From the NCBI RefSeq assembly GCF_025961475.1, contig NZ_JAOQNS010000006.1:248001-312000 (forward strand): DNA of 64,000 nucleotides, written 5' to 3'. Source of the DNA: Rhodobium gokarnense (GTDB lineage Bacteria > Pseudomonadota > Alphaproteobacteria > Rhizobiales > Rhodobiaceae). Made by a program: the position numbers and the translations under genes. Every line of letters starts with the position of its first letter. Position 1 is the stretch's first letter. The notes beneath the pieces were generated by a model. It was given only the letters and a program-made list of their open reading frames with translations. It was not told the origin of the DNA and did no database searches. This document shows positions 27,474 through 35,559 of this stretch, piece after piece.

Positions 27474-27698
27474 ATGGAAGCGGAAGCTGCAAAGTACATC
27501 GGCGCTGGTATTGCCTGCCTCGGCATGGGCGGCGCCGGCATCGGCCTCGGCACCATCTTCGGCAACTACCTCGCCGGCGCCCTGCGCAATCCGTCGGCCG
27601 CCGACGGCCAGTTCGGCCGCCTGATCTTCGGCTTCGCCGTGACGGAAGCCCTCGGCATCTTTTCGCTGCTGGTCGCTCTGATCCTGCTCTTTGCTTGA
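27474..27698 (+). CDS. atpE: ATP synthase F0 subunit c
   Basis: This is the proteolipid forming the rotating c-ring. The 74-residue product folds as a two-helix hairpin: [20 protein letters not shown], polar loop ALRNPSA, and [20 protein letters not shown]. The proton-carrying carboxylate is E58. The glutamate without the extra sodium-ligand pattern suggests proton coupling (inference). A strong AAGGAG (27462-27467) precedes the ATG, as expected for a subunit needed in many copies. Confidence 0.97.
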   Translation: MEAEAAKYIGAGIACLGMGGAGIGLGTIFGNYLAGALRNPSAADGQFGRLIFGFAVTEALGIFSLLVALILLFA

Positions 27699-27774
27699 TC
27701 CGGTTGCCGATCGCTTAGAAACGGACGACTGGCGGCGCGCTCTTTAGGTGCCCGCTGGTCAATCGGAGGCGTTG

Positions 27775-28344
27775 ATGGCAAGCGAAGCAACGACCGAAAC
27801 GACAGTCCACACGGAAACCGGTGTGCCGGGTGGCGAGGCGCATGGCGGGCAGCCCAACTTCCCGCCGTTCGACAGCTCGACCTTCCCGTCGCAGCTCCTG
27901 TGGCTGGCGATCATGTTCGGCCTCTTCTACTACCTGATGTCGAAGGTGGCGCTGCCGCGCATCGCCGGCATCCTGGAGGATCGTGAGGACCGCATCGCCG
28001 GCGATCTCGCCGAGGCCGACCGGCTGAAGCGCGAGACCGACGAGGCGATCGCCGCCTACGAGCAGGCGCTGGCCGAGGCCCGCAACAAGGCCCACACCAT
28101 CGCCCGCACCAATCGCGAGAAGCTCGAGGCCGAGGTCGAGGCCAAGCGCACCGCGGCCGAGGACAAGCTGAACCAGAAGCTGGCCGAGGCCGACGCGCGG
28201 ATTTCCGAGATCAAGGAAGCCGCCCTGAAGGAAGTCGACGGCATCGCGGCGGAAACCGCCGAGGAGATCGTCGCCAGCCTGATCGGCGCCAAGGTTTCCA
28301 AGGCCGAGCTCGACAAGGCCGTGGCGGCCGGAATGGCCAAATAG
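27775..28344 (+). CDS. atpF': ATP synthase F0 subunit b'
   Basis: This is one of the two divergent b-type stator subunits found in alphaproteobacteria and phototrophs. The 189-residue product has a hydrophilic N-terminal tail, one membrane helix (LLWLAIMFGLFYYLMSKVAL) and then a long charged helical arm (ILEDREDRIAGDLAEADRLK onward) that forms the peripheral stalk. ATG 27775 follows CGGAGGC at 27764-27770; the upstream GTG 27748 is less likely. It is followed by atpF after 16 bases. The gene is sometimes named atpG or atpX in other genomes. Confidence 0.92.
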   Translation: MASEATTETTVHTETGVPGGEAHGGQPNFPPFDSSTFPSQLLWLAIMFGLFYYLMSKVALPRIAGILEDREDRIAGDLAEADRLKRETDEAIAAYEQALAEARNKAHTIARTNREKLEAEVEAKRTAAEDKLNQKLAEADARISEIKEAALKEVDGIAAETAEEIVASLIGAKVSKAELDKAVAAGMAK

Positions 28345-28360
28345 GCCGCTGGGGAGAGAC

Positions 28361-28840
28361 ATGGACGCGACATTCTGGGCCCTCGTCGCCCTCATCCTGT
28401 TCTTCATCGTCATCTTCTGGGTCAAGGTGCCGGGCAAGATCGGCGCCAGCCTCGACGCCCGCGCCGAGCGTATCCAGAAGGAGCTCGACGAGGCCCGCCG
28501 GCTGCGCGAGGAAGCGCAGGCGCTGCTCGCCGACTACCAGCGCAAGCGCCGCGAGGCCGAGCAGGAGGCCGAGGACATCATCGCCGAGGCCAAGGCCGAG
28601 GCGGAGCGGCTGACCGCGGTCACCAACAAGTCGCTTGAGGAAATGATCGAGCGCCGCACCAAGGCGGCCGAGGTCAAGATCACCCAGGCCGAGGCCCAGG
28701 CGGTCGCCGCCGTCCGCGCGCGTGCCGCCGACGTCGCGGTCGCCGCGGCGGAACAAATCCTCGCCGAAAAGGTGAGCGGCGATGCCGCCAGCAAGATGAT
28801 CGAAACCAGCATCAAGGACGTCGCCGCCAACCTCAACTGA
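28361..28840 (+). CDS. atpF: ATP synthase F0 subunit b
   Basis: This is the second b-type stator subunit, pairing with b'. The 159-residue product has an N-terminal membrane helix (FWALVALILFFIVIFWVKVP) directly followed by a charged, heptad-like arm (IGASLDARAERIQKELDEAR and later EAEQEAEDIIAEAKAEAERL). It ends the F0 operon: an intrinsic terminator lies 46 bases downstream. The F1 genes (atpHAGDC) are absent from the window, as in most Hyphomicrobiales, where F0 and F1 are separate loci. Confidence 0.95.
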   Translation: MDATFWALVALILFFIVIFWVKVPGKIGASLDARAERIQKELDEARRLREEAQALLADYQRKRREAEQEAEDIIAEAKAEAERLTAVTNKSLEEMIERRTKAAEVKITQAEAQAVAAVRARAADVAVAAAEQILAEKVSGDAASKMIETSIKDVAANLN

Positions 28841-28885
28841 GGCATTCGTCGGAAGCGGGGCGCCACACCGGAACTGTCGGATCGA

Positions 28886-28909
28886 GGCCGGGCCAGCGCC
28901 CGGCCTTTT
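28886..28909. terminator. intrinsic terminator between atpF and rnhB
   Basis: GGCCGGG (28886-28892) pairs with CCCGGCC (28899-28905) around a six-base loop and is followed by TTTTCCTTT. It ends the atp operon. Confidence 0.85.
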
Positions 28910-28942
28910 CCTTTGTCGGAACGGACATTGACGGCGAGGGCC

Positions 28943-29596
28943 TCACCGCCGCGCTTCGGCGGCCTCGCGGCAGGGCTTGAAGCTGAGCCGATGGTGCGGG
29001 CTCGGCCCGAGGGCGGCGAGGGCTTCTTTATGTGCCTTCGTGCCGTAGCCCATGTGGTTCTCGAAGCCGTAGCCGGGGCAGCACTCGGCGAGCCGGACCA
29101 TCAGCCGGTCGCGCGTCACCTTGGCAACGATCGAGGCCGCCGCGATCGACAGCGATCGCGCGTCGCCCTTGATAACGGGCTCGCAGGGCTGGCAAAGGCC
29201 GGGCGGCACGTGGCAGCCGTCGGCAAGCACCAGGCTGGGCCGATGGGGCAGGGCGGCGACGGCTCGCGCCATGGCCCACAGGCTTGCCGCGAGAATGTTC
29301 GTTGCATCGATGCGCCGGACCGAGCCGGCGGCAACCGCGACGGTGGCCGCCTCGCAGATTTCGGCAAAGAGCGCCTCGCGCCTTGCCGCCGTCAGCTTCT
29401 TGGAATCGTCAAGCCCGTCCGGCACGCGCGCCGGGTCGAGGATGACGGCGGCAGCAACGACAGGCCCGGCGAGTGGACCGCGGCCGGCCTCGTCGGTGCC
29501 GGCGACGAGGCCGCCATAGACCTTCCGGCCCCGCTCCTCGATCCGGAAATCGGGGCCTGCCGGCAGATCGAGGTCGAGGAGAATCGGGCTGGCCAT
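28943..29596 (-). CDS. rnhB: ribonuclease HII
   Basis: RNase HII removes ribonucleotides embedded in DNA and RNA primers. The 217-residue product has the catalytic DE pair in [15 protein letters not shown] (D35, E36) and the later aspartate in [10 protein letters not shown] (D126), with [17 protein letters not shown] and [18 protein letters not shown] also typical. The start [12 protein letters not shown] at 29596 fits the family alignment better than ATG 29641. It is downstream of the radical SAM gene on the same strand; if the longer start were used the two would be only four bases apart, so they are probably one transcript. Confidence 0.94.
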   Translation of the reverse strand: MASPILLDLDLPAGPDFRIEERGRKVYGGLVAGTDEAGRGPLAGPVVAAAVILDPARVPDGLDDSKKLTAARREALFAEICEAATVAVAAGSVRRIDATNILAASLWAMARAVAALPHRPSLVLADGCHVPPGLCQPCEPVIKGDARSLSIAAASIVAKVTRDRLMVRLAECCPGYGFENHMGYGTKAHKEALAALGPSPHHRLSFKPCREAAEARR

Positions 29597-29645
29597 GGCG
29601 CGATGATTGCCGATCGGATCGGCGCCGGCAATTGTCCGCATCGGA

Positions 29646-30791
29646 TCAGAACAGGTCGAGCTGAACAGCGCCGGAATTGGGCGGCGTAAAAAGCTCGGTA
29701 TTGAGCTTCAGCTTGCGCCGGTTGAGGCCGAGCCGCTTGGAGGCCAGCTCGAACCGCCGTCCGACCATCCAGGCATAGGGCCCCGTGCCGCGCATGCGCT
29801 TGCCGAATTCCGCGTCGTAGTCCTTGCCGCCGCGCATCGTCCGCAGCACTGACAGCACGTGGCGGTAGCGGTCCGGATAGTGGCGCAGCAGCCATTCCCG
29901 GAAGACGGGGCTGACCTCGGCCGGCAACCGCAGCAGGATGTAGCCCGCCTCGCGGGCCCCGGCCGCCGCCGCCGCATCGAGGATCTTCTCGATGCCGTCG
30001 TCGTTGAGAGCCGGGATCACGGGCGCAATCATCACCGCCGTTGGAACGCCGGCCTCGGCGAGTGCCTTTACCGCTTCGAGCCGGCGATAGGGCGCCGAGG
30101 CCCGCGGCTCCATCGTCCGCGCCATCTTCGCATCGAGCGTGGTGATGGAGAGCGCGACCTTGGCAAGGCCCTTTTCCGCCATCCGGGACAGGATATCGAT
30201 GTCGCGCAGCACCATCGCCGACTTGGTGACGACGCCGACCGGATGGTTGGTGCGCTCCAGCACCTCCAGGATGCCGCGCATGATGCGCCAGGTCTTTTCG
30301 ATCGGCTGGTAGGGGTCGGTGTTGGTGCCGATGGCGATCGTCTTCGGCTTGTAGCCGGGGGCGGCCAGCTCCCGCTCCAGGAGTTCGGCCGCATTCGGCT
30401 TGGCGAACAGCCGCGATTCGAAGTCGAGCCCGGCCGAGAGGCCCATATAGGCGTGGGTCGGGCGGGCAAAGCAGTAGGCGCAGCCGTGCTCGCAGCCGCG
30501 ATAGGGGTTGATGGACCGGTCGAACGAAATGTCGGGCGAGTCGTTGCGGGTGATGATCTTGCGTGCCCGCTCCGTCTGCACATGGGTCTGGAACGGCGGC
30601 AACGCGTCGAGCGTCTCCCAGCCGTCATCGGTGAGCACGCGCTCCTCGCGCTCGTAGCGCCCGCTGCGGTTGGACTGGGCGCCGCGCCCGCGCCGCCGGT
30701 CCGGGCGGATGGTGAGGTCCGGCGCAATGCCCGCATCCGCGCCCTCAAGGGGGCGGGCGAGCCGGGGATCGATCTGGGCAAAGTCGTTCAT
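29646..30791 (-). CDS. PA0069-family radical SAM protein (SplB-like)
   Basis: The 381-residue protein has the radical SAM cluster motif in [13 protein letters not shown] (C100, C104, C107; CX3CX2C) and [20 protein letters not shown], in keeping with the PA0069 group related to spore photoproduct lyase. The N-terminus is rich in arginine ([17 protein letters not shown]), and this tail is typical of the group. Function is not established; a role in DNA or nucleotide repair is an inference, strengthened by a LexA-type box in its promoter. rnhB follows on the same strand, so both may respond to DNA damage together. Confidence 0.88.
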   Translation of the reverse strand: MNDFAQIDPRLARPLEGADAGIAPDLTIRPDRRRGRGAQSNRSGRYEREERVLTDDGWETLDALPPFQTHVQTERARKIITRNDSPDISFDRSINPYRGCEHGCAYCFARPTHAYMGLSAGLDFESRLFAKPNAAELLERELAAPGYKPKTIAIGTNTDPYQPIEKTWRIMRGILEVLERTNHPVGVVTKSAMVLRDIDILSRMAEKGLAKVALSITTLDAKMARTMEPRASAPYRRLEAVKALAEAGVPTAVMIAPVIPALNDDGIEKILDAAAAAGAREAGYILLRLPAEVSPVFREWLLRHYPDRYRHVLSVLRTMRGGKDYDAEFGKRMRGTGPYAWMVGRRFELASKRLGLNRRKLKLNTELFTPPNSGAVQLDLF

Positions 30792-30889
30792 GGCTTTTGT
30801 CCCGGTTGCCGCGGCCCGGTCCTGCCCGTGCCGCCGAACCGCCTGCCGCGACTCGTCTCATCCGACCGTCGTCGAAGGCGGTCCCATAG

Positions 30890-30917
30890 AGGATAGGAAC
30901 AAACGAGAACAAAGCAA
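30890..30917 (-). promoter_or_regulatory. candidate promoter of the radical SAM gene
   Basis: On the minus strand TTGCTT (30917-30912) and TATCCT (30895-30890) are 16 bases apart, about 100 bases before the gene start. The -35 element lies within the LexA-type box. Confidence 0.45.
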
Positions 30918-30921
30918 GAAC
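30897..30921 (-). promoter_or_regulatory. LexA-type SOS box (alphaproteobacterial direct repeat)
   Basis: Read on the minus strand, GTTC-TTGCTTT-GTTC (30921-30907) is an exact match to the alphaproteobacterial LexA consensus GTTC-N7-GTTC. A third GTTC follows six bases later (30900-30897). The box overlaps the -35 of the putative radical SAM promoter. The remainder of the 307-base divergent gap (30792-31098) shows nothing else I can name. Confidence 0.6.
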
Positions 30922-31098
30922 TTTGTCTCTGGGAGACCGAAATCGGCAAGCCGGTGCTTGCTTAGCCGGGCATTGCGGATAAAACGGGCAGTGGGCCGAG
31001 AAACAGTCCCCGCAAGCTGCGGGAAAGAAACGGACCTTTGCGCTGATGCCAACGACACGGACCCACACAGCATGCGCCCGGCGGGAGCGGGGGACGCC

Positions 31099-31791
31099 AT
31101 GCTGAGCGTCGTCATTCCGACGCTCAACGACGAACGGACGCTGGGACCGACCCTCGGGGCGCTGATCCCGGCGACGCTTGCCGGCATCCTGAAGGAGGTG
31201 GTGATCGCCGATGGCGGCTCCACCGACGAGACCGACGTCATCGCCGAAGCCACCGGCTGCATCTTCGTTGCCAGTAGCCGCCGGCGCGGAAAGCGGCTGG
31301 TCGCCGGCGTGAAGGCGGTGGAACGCGCCGACTGGTTCCTGTTCCTCAATCCCGACACGGTGCTCGCCACCGACTGGGAGGCCGAGGCGGCGAGCTTCAT
31401 CGAGCGGGTGGAGCGCTCCGGCGATCCGCGCCACGCGGCCGTGTTCCGGTTCCGGCTCGACGGCTTCGACGGCAAATCGCGGGTTCGCGAGGGGCTGGCC
31501 GGCATGCGCTGCCGCCTCTTCGGCATCGCCTATGCCAACCAGGGCCTCCTGATCTCCCGCTGGCTCTACGACGACCTCGGCGGCCACCGGGACCTGCCGG
31601 CGATGGAGGACGTTGACCTCATCCGCCGCATCGGCCGGAAGCGCCTCCATTTCCTGACCTCGGCGGCCGTCAACCCGGCGGCGAAGACGACCGAGGGCGA
31701 GCGCCGGCCCGGCATGGTCCGCAACGGGCTGTGCCTGGCGCTCCTGATGCTCCGCGTGCCCCCGCGCATGGTCGCCCGGCTGCAGGCGTAG
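31099..31791 (+). CDS. family 2 glycosyltransferase
   Basis: The 230-residue protein is a GT-A fold transferase: LSVVIPTLNDERTLGPTLGA at the N-terminus, VVIADGGSTDETD for nucleotide-sugar binding, LFLNPDTVLATDWE as the metal-binding DxD-like strand, and AMEDVDLIRRIGRK as the late ED motif. It resembles the small TIGR04283-type transferases. No polysaccharide cluster surrounds it, so acceptor and donor are unknown. ATG 31099 is preceded by GGGGGA (31089-31094); ATG 31072 is possible. It is divergent from the radical SAM gene. Confidence 0.82.
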   Translation: MLSVVIPTLNDERTLGPTLGALIPATLAGILKEVVIADGGSTDETDVIAEATGCIFVASSRRRGKRLVAGVKAVERADWFLFLNPDTVLATDWEAEAASFIERVERSGDPRHAAVFRFRLDGFDGKSRVREGLAGMRCRLFGIAYANQGLLISRWLYDDLGGHRDLPAMEDVDLIRRIGRKRLHFLTSAAVNPAAKTTEGERRPGMVRNGLCLALLMLRVPPRMVARLQA

Positions 31792-31877
31792 GGGCGGGGC
31801 GGCCTGCCGAGCGGATAGGGGACGACCGCTACCACGCTTGCGGCTCCCGCCCTCCGCTTTCCACCCGTACCGCGTCA

Positions 31878-31898
31878 CCACCGGGCTCGACCCGGTGG
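31878..31898. repeat. perfect 8-5-8 palindrome (CCACCGGG/CCCGGTGG)
   Basis: CCACCGGG, loop CTCGA, CCCGGTGG. It lies in the 378-base gap between the glycosyltransferase and marR and may act as a REP-like element or bidirectional terminator. Confidence 0.6.
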
Positions 31899-31955
31899 TC
31901 CATGATGACGTGCGGTATATTTTAGCCTAAGAGGTTGAAATCAAAGGCCTCATGG

Positions 31956-31978
31956 ATTGCCGGGTCAAGCCCGGCAAT
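31956..31978. repeat. perfect 9-5-9 palindrome (ATTGCCGGG/CCCGGCAAT)
   Basis: ATTGCCGGG, loop TCAAG, CCCGGCAAT, flanked by CATGG and GACGC. It has the same architecture as the 31878-31898 element 58 bases away, and its arm resembles the repeat arms at 54904 and 56335. Confidence 0.65.
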
Positions 31979-32117
31979 GACGCAGGAGAGGGGGGAGCCG
32001 AAACAAGGCCCCCAATCTGTCCCCTCGCATGGCCACCATGTCGTCGCGCCTGCGCGCCCCCATACCATCTCGGTCGAACGGATCGACCCCCCACGCCCCC
32101 TTGCATCTTCCCGCGTC

Positions 32118-32155
32118 TTGCCTTAGAAACATAACCAGATATATAACGGGGTATA
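32118..32155 (+). promoter_or_regulatory. candidate marR promoter with imperfect operator
   Basis: TTGCCT (32118-32123), 16 bases, TATATA (32140-32145). The imperfect palindrome TATAAC-GG-GGTATA (32142-32155, five of six positions paired) overlaps the -10 and start site and could be an autoregulatory MarR operator. Confidence 0.45.
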
Positions 32156-32169
32156 AAAAATCGAAAATC

Positions 32170-32676
32170 ATGACCGAAGACATCCTCAGGACCCTCGGCC
32201 ATCTGGCGCTCGGCAGCCGCATGAAGCGGCTTGGCGAGATGCTGCAGGCGCAGACCCAGGCGCTGGTCGCGGGGACGGGCGCCGACCTGCCGGCGGCGCA
32301 GTATCCCTTGCTGGAGGCGCTCGAGCGGCTCGGCCCGACGAAGATCGGCGTCCTCGCGGCGGTGCTCGGCGTCGCCCAGCCGGGCGTTACCCGCATGGTC
32401 GACAAGCTGGAGGCAGCCGGCTGGGTAGAGACCCAGAGGGACGACGACGACCGGCGCGTGCGCACGGTGCGGTTGACCGCGACGGCGAACAGGATGCTGG
32501 AAAAGGCCCGCAAGGACGTCTGGCCGACCATCGAGGCGGCGGTCGCCGATGCCTGTGCGACGGGTGAGGGACCGCTGCTCGACCGGCTGACGGCCCTTGA
32601 GGATGCCTTGAAGGAGGCGCCGCTCACACGGCGTGCCGCGGCCCTTCGCGAGGGAGGCGACGATGGACGATCTTGA
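32170..32676 (+). CDS. MarR-family transcriptional regulator
   Basis: The 168-residue winged helix-turn-helix protein has the MarR layout: N-terminal dimer helix (HLALGSRMKRLGEMLQAQTQ), recognition region (IGVLAAVLGVAQPGVTRMVD), KLEAAGWVETQRDDDDRRVR as the wing, and a C-terminal dimerisation helix. MarR repressors usually bind a palindrome in their own promoter and release it on ligand binding. The 3' end overlaps the GNAT gene by 14 bases, so the acetyltransferase is the likely co-regulated partner. Upstream bases 32118-32169 are notably AT-rich. Confidence 0.9.
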   Translation: MTEDILRTLGHLALGSRMKRLGEMLQAQTQALVAGTGADLPAAQYPLLEALERLGPTKIGVLAAVLGVAQPGVTRMVDKLEAAGWVETQRDDDDRRVRTVRLTATANRMLEKARKDVWPTIEAAVADACATGEGPLLDRLTALEDALKEAPLTRRAAALREGGDDGRS

Positions 32677-33340
32677 TCTCCCGGTCCGCGCGAGCCTGTG
32701 GTCCGATCAGGCCGACCTGTCGGAAGGCGGCGATCTCGCCCGGCGCTACCGGCCCGACGTCAATCTCTTTGCCGCCACGCGGGATGACAGTCCCTCGGCG
32801 CTGCAAGCCCTCGCCGATCTAGTCGCCCCGGGCGAGAAGGTCTTCATGCTGCAGGCACCCGAGGTCGTCGTGCCGGACGGCCTTGCCGTAGAGCTTGCCG
32901 CTCCCGGCGTGCAGATGGTGCTCACCCGTCCGGTCTCGCCGCCCGACCGCACCGGCATCGACGTCGTCGGCGCGGCGGACGCCGCCGAGATGCTGGCCCT
33001 TGCCACGCTGACGAAGCCGGGCCCGTTCCTGGCGGGAACCCACCTGATGGGCCGCTTCCTCGGCATTCGGATCGGCGGCCGGCTGGCGGCGATGGCCGGG
33101 GTGCGCATGCGCTTTCCCGGCCATGTGGAGGTGAGCGGCGTCTGCACCCATCCCGACTTCCAGGGGCGCGGCCTCGGACGCCGGCTTTCCGCGGCCATTG
33201 CCGAGGACATCGCGGCCGGCGGAAGCACCCCGTTCCTCCACGCCTGGGCCTCCAACGACGCGGCGATTTCGCTCTATCGCTCGCTCGGCTTCGAGCTGCG
33301 GCGCGAGATGAACGTGGCTGTGCTGGTGCGCGCGGAATAG
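32663..33340 (+). CDS. GNAT-family N-acetyltransferase
   Basis: The 225-residue protein has its GNAT domain in the C-terminal two thirds. The acetyl-CoA loop is QGRGLG (167-172) inside VCTHPDFQGRGLGRRL, and the late strand is HAWASNDAAISLYRSLGFEL. The N-terminal ~90 residues form the divergent half of a tandem-GNAT arrangement. The acceptor is unknown. ATG 32663 is preceded by GAGGGAGG (32650-32657) inside the marR gene. It shares a transcript with marR and converges with moaB, seven bases apart. Confidence 0.87.
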   Translation: MDDLDLPVRASLWSDQADLSEGGDLARRYRPDVNLFAATRDDSPSALQALADLVAPGEKVFMLQAPEVVVPDGLAVELAAPGVQMVLTRPVSPPDRTGIDVVGAADAAEMLALATLTKPGPFLAGTHLMGRFLGIRIGGRLAAMAGVRMRFPGHVEVSGVCTHPDFQGRGLGRRLSAAIAEDIAAGGSTPFLHAWASNDAAISLYRSLGFELRREMNVAVLVRAE

Positions 33341-33347
33341 GCCGCGG

Positions 33348-33920
33348 TCAGCTCTTGCGGCCCGGCATCGGCCGGTTCTTGCGGCGTTGCATGTGCTCGT
33401 CGAGCCGCGGCAGGATTTCCACGAAATTGCACGGCTTCTGCCGGTAGTCGAGCTGCGCCTTGAGGATGCCGTCCCAGGCGTCCTTGCAGGCGCCGGGAGA
33501 GCCCGGAAGCACGAAGAGGTAGGTCGCATTGGCAACGCCGCCCGTCGCCCGGCTCTGGATCGCCGAGGTGCCGATCTTGGCGTAGCTGATCTGGGTGAAG
33601 AGGGCGGAGAACCCGTCCATGCGCTTTTCGAACAGCGGCTCGATCGCCTCCGGCGTCACGTCGCGGCCGGTAAAGCCCGTGCCGCCGGTGGAAATCACCA
33701 CGTCGATGCCGTCCTCGGCGATCCACTTCTTGACGATCTCCTGGATCGCGCCGACGTCGTCTTTCGAGATCGCGCGGTCGGCCAGCACGTGGCCGGCCTC
33801 TTCCAGACGCGCCTTCAGCGTATCGCCGGATCTGTCGTCGTCGAGCGTACGCGTGTCGGAGACCGTCAGGACGGCGATGTTGAGGGGAATGAACGGGCGG
33901 TCGTCGTCGTCATGGTGCAT
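33348..33920 (-). CDS. moaB: molybdenum cofactor biosynthesis protein B
   Basis: MoaB/Mog-type proteins bind molybdopterin and catalyse or assist its adenylation before molybdenum insertion. The 190-residue product shows PLNIAVLTVSDTRTLDDDRS, the GGTGFTGRDVTPEAI signature with its conserved TGxxGRDxT core, and LPGSPGACKDAWDGIL near the end. The C-terminus is extended by a basic tail (EHMQRRKNRPMPGRKS). It stands alone, with no other moa or mob gene in the window. The start at 33920 has no competing ATG that preserves the N-terminal strand. Confidence 0.93.
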   Translation of the reverse strand: MHHDDDDRPFIPLNIAVLTVSDTRTLDDDRSGDTLKARLEEAGHVLADRAISKDDVGAIQEIVKKWIAEDGIDVVISTGGTGFTGRDVTPEAIEPLFEKRMDGFSALFTQISYAKIGTSAIQSRATGGVANATYLFVLPGSPGACKDAWDGILKAQLDYRQKPCNFVEILPRLDEHMQRRKNRPMPGRKS

Positions 33921-34127
33921 GGGAGTTCTCCGATTGGTGCCGATTTGCCTCGGCTATTGCGGATGGCGCCGAGCTGTGGCATGTGCCGGGCGGATCGTGG
34001 GCCGGCGCCGATCCCGGCGTTTGGCTGCTCTCCGATAGCATTTTTTGTCGCGGGAAAGCACCCGGTCCGACAGCAACGACCAATTGCGAGTGGAGTGCCC
34101 GCCTCCCGGCGCACCCAGGAACGCTGA

Positions 34128-35054
34128 ATGGCAAGAAAACCGAACTTCATCGTCCTCGGCCAGGACAAGAGCGGCACCTCACTGTTCTACAGGGTGTTCG
34201 AGGGGCACCCCGAGATCGCGCTGTCGCGCAAGAAGGAACTGCATTTCTTCAACTCCCATTGGGAGGAGGGCATCGACTGGTACCTGGATTTCTTCGAGGA
34301 GACTGACAAGCCCTTCATCGGCGAAATCTCGCCGTCCTACATCTATTCGGCCAAGATCGTCGAGCGGGTCCATTCGGTCCTCGGGCCCGAGGCAAAGATC
34401 ATCTTCATCCTCCGCCGGCCGATCGAGCAGCTCTATTCGCGCTATCTGCAGAACATCTGCGCCAACCGCGAGGCGCCGGACTTCGATTTCGTGCTGCAAA
34501 AGGTGACCGCCAACCGCAGGCGCGGCATCATCAACGCACTTTCCAAGGTCTACGAGCTGTTCGGCAAGGAGAACGTGCTGCCGCTGTTCTACGAAAAGGA
34601 CGTGGCGACCGCCGAGCCGACCTTTGAGCAGAAGATCTATGCCCATCTCGGCGTTGCCGACCGCACGCCGCGCCACGTCTCGGCCTCCAACCGGGTCAAC
34701 AGCGGGGTGATGCCGCGCTTCCTTGCCTCCGGTGATGAGCCCATGGAGATCGTTCAGGACGGCGTGCGCTACCGCATTCCGAAGAACCGGCTGGTCTTCT
34801 GCGGCCAGCCCCGCAATTCCAAGATATGGCGCAAGGCCGGTCCGGAGGCGATCCGGAAAGCCCTGGAAAGCCAGAAGAGCTGGCAGACCGAGATCTCCGA
34901 GGAGCTCTATGCCAGGCTCCTTGAGGAGTGGGTCGAGCCCTACGCCCGCGAGCTGGAGGAGCGCTTCGGCTACGACATGGACCACTGGCGCGTGAAGCCG
35001 CGCCGCATCGCCTACGACCCCGCCCCGCCGCCGGAGCGCCTGATCGTCGAATAG
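34128..35054 (+). CDS. sulfotransferase-fold protein (first copy)
   Basis: The 308-residue protein carries the 5'-phosphosulfate loop of PAPS-dependent sulfotransferases, VLGQDKSGTSLFYR (about 9-22), and the 3'-phosphate-binding region IIFILRRPIEQLYSRY. No signal peptide is present, so it would act in the cytosol on small molecules, lipids or carbohydrate precursors. Candidate partners are not adjacent: moaB lies divergently upstream and a ceramidase-like membrane protein about 500 bases downstream. ATG 34128 has a weak upstream purine tract. It is unrelated in detail to the sulfotransferase at 40277. Confidence 0.82.
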   Translation: MARKPNFIVLGQDKSGTSLFYRVFEGHPEIALSRKKELHFFNSHWEEGIDWYLDFFEETDKPFIGEISPSYIYSAKIVERVHSVLGPEAKIIFILRRPIEQLYSRYLQNICANREAPDFDFVLQKVTANRRRGIINALSKVYELFGKENVLPLFYEKDVATAEPTFEQKIYAHLGVADRTPRHVSASNRVNSGVMPRFLASGDEPMEIVQDGVRYRIPKNRLVFCGQPRNSKIWRKAGPEAIRKALESQKSWQTEISEELYARLLEEWVEPYARELEERFGYDMDHWRVKPRRIAYDPAPPPERLIVE

Positions 35055-35240
35055 GGAAGGGGGGCGGTGCCGACACTTTCTCCTGCCGCGCACTATTCCC
35101 TCCCTTTTGTTGCGGGACAGGGCTCCGTTTTGTCGGCGGGCTATCGAGGACGCCTCAGCCCCCGGCCGTCTCCCCCGGAGGCTTTACTGCAGCCGGCGGC
35201 CCGTCTGGAACCCCCATGCCGAGGCGCGTGGCACAGCCGC

Positions 35241-35330
35241 TCCTGGATTGCTTCGCTTCGCTCGCAATGACGGTATTCTCTGGTTTTTCGGCGTCATCGC
35301 GAGGAGCCGAAGGCGACGCGGCGATCCAGA
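35241..35330. repeat. palindromic intergenic repeat, family 1 copy 3
   Basis: CCTGGATTGCTTCGC...GCAATGACG (35242-35272) is inverted as CGTCATCGCGAGGAGCC...GGCGATCCAG (35292-35329), matching the copies at 2206 and 10756. It occupies the middle of the 505-base gap 35055-35559, which otherwise holds only the hairpin at 35509-35534. Confidence 0.85.
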
Positions 35331-35508
35331 GCAGGGTGCTCAGAGCGGGTACGACCCTTGACCGCCGCACTTGCGGTGATGGTTCTTGCGAGGCTCGCGC
35401 CATGCGCCGCTCCCCGCTGTCGAACCGGCGCGATGACGAGTGTGTTTTCCAACCCCTGGGAAGCCCGCCCGCCCTTGCGGAACACGTCACAATTGCCAGT
35501 TAGAGAAA

Positions 35509-35534
35509 GGATCGCCGGGCGCCTCCGGCGATCC
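35509..35534. repeat. perfect 10-6-10 hairpin before the ceramidase-like gene
   Basis: GGATCGCCGG (35509-35518) pairs perfectly with CCGGCGATCC (35525-35534), and the flanks GAGA/TCTC extend the symmetry. It ends 25 bases before ATG 35560. On the plus strand no U-tract follows, so it would be a leader structure or operator rather than a terminator. Confidence 0.7.
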
Positions 35535-35559
35535 CCTCTCAACAAGCGATTGCCGGACC

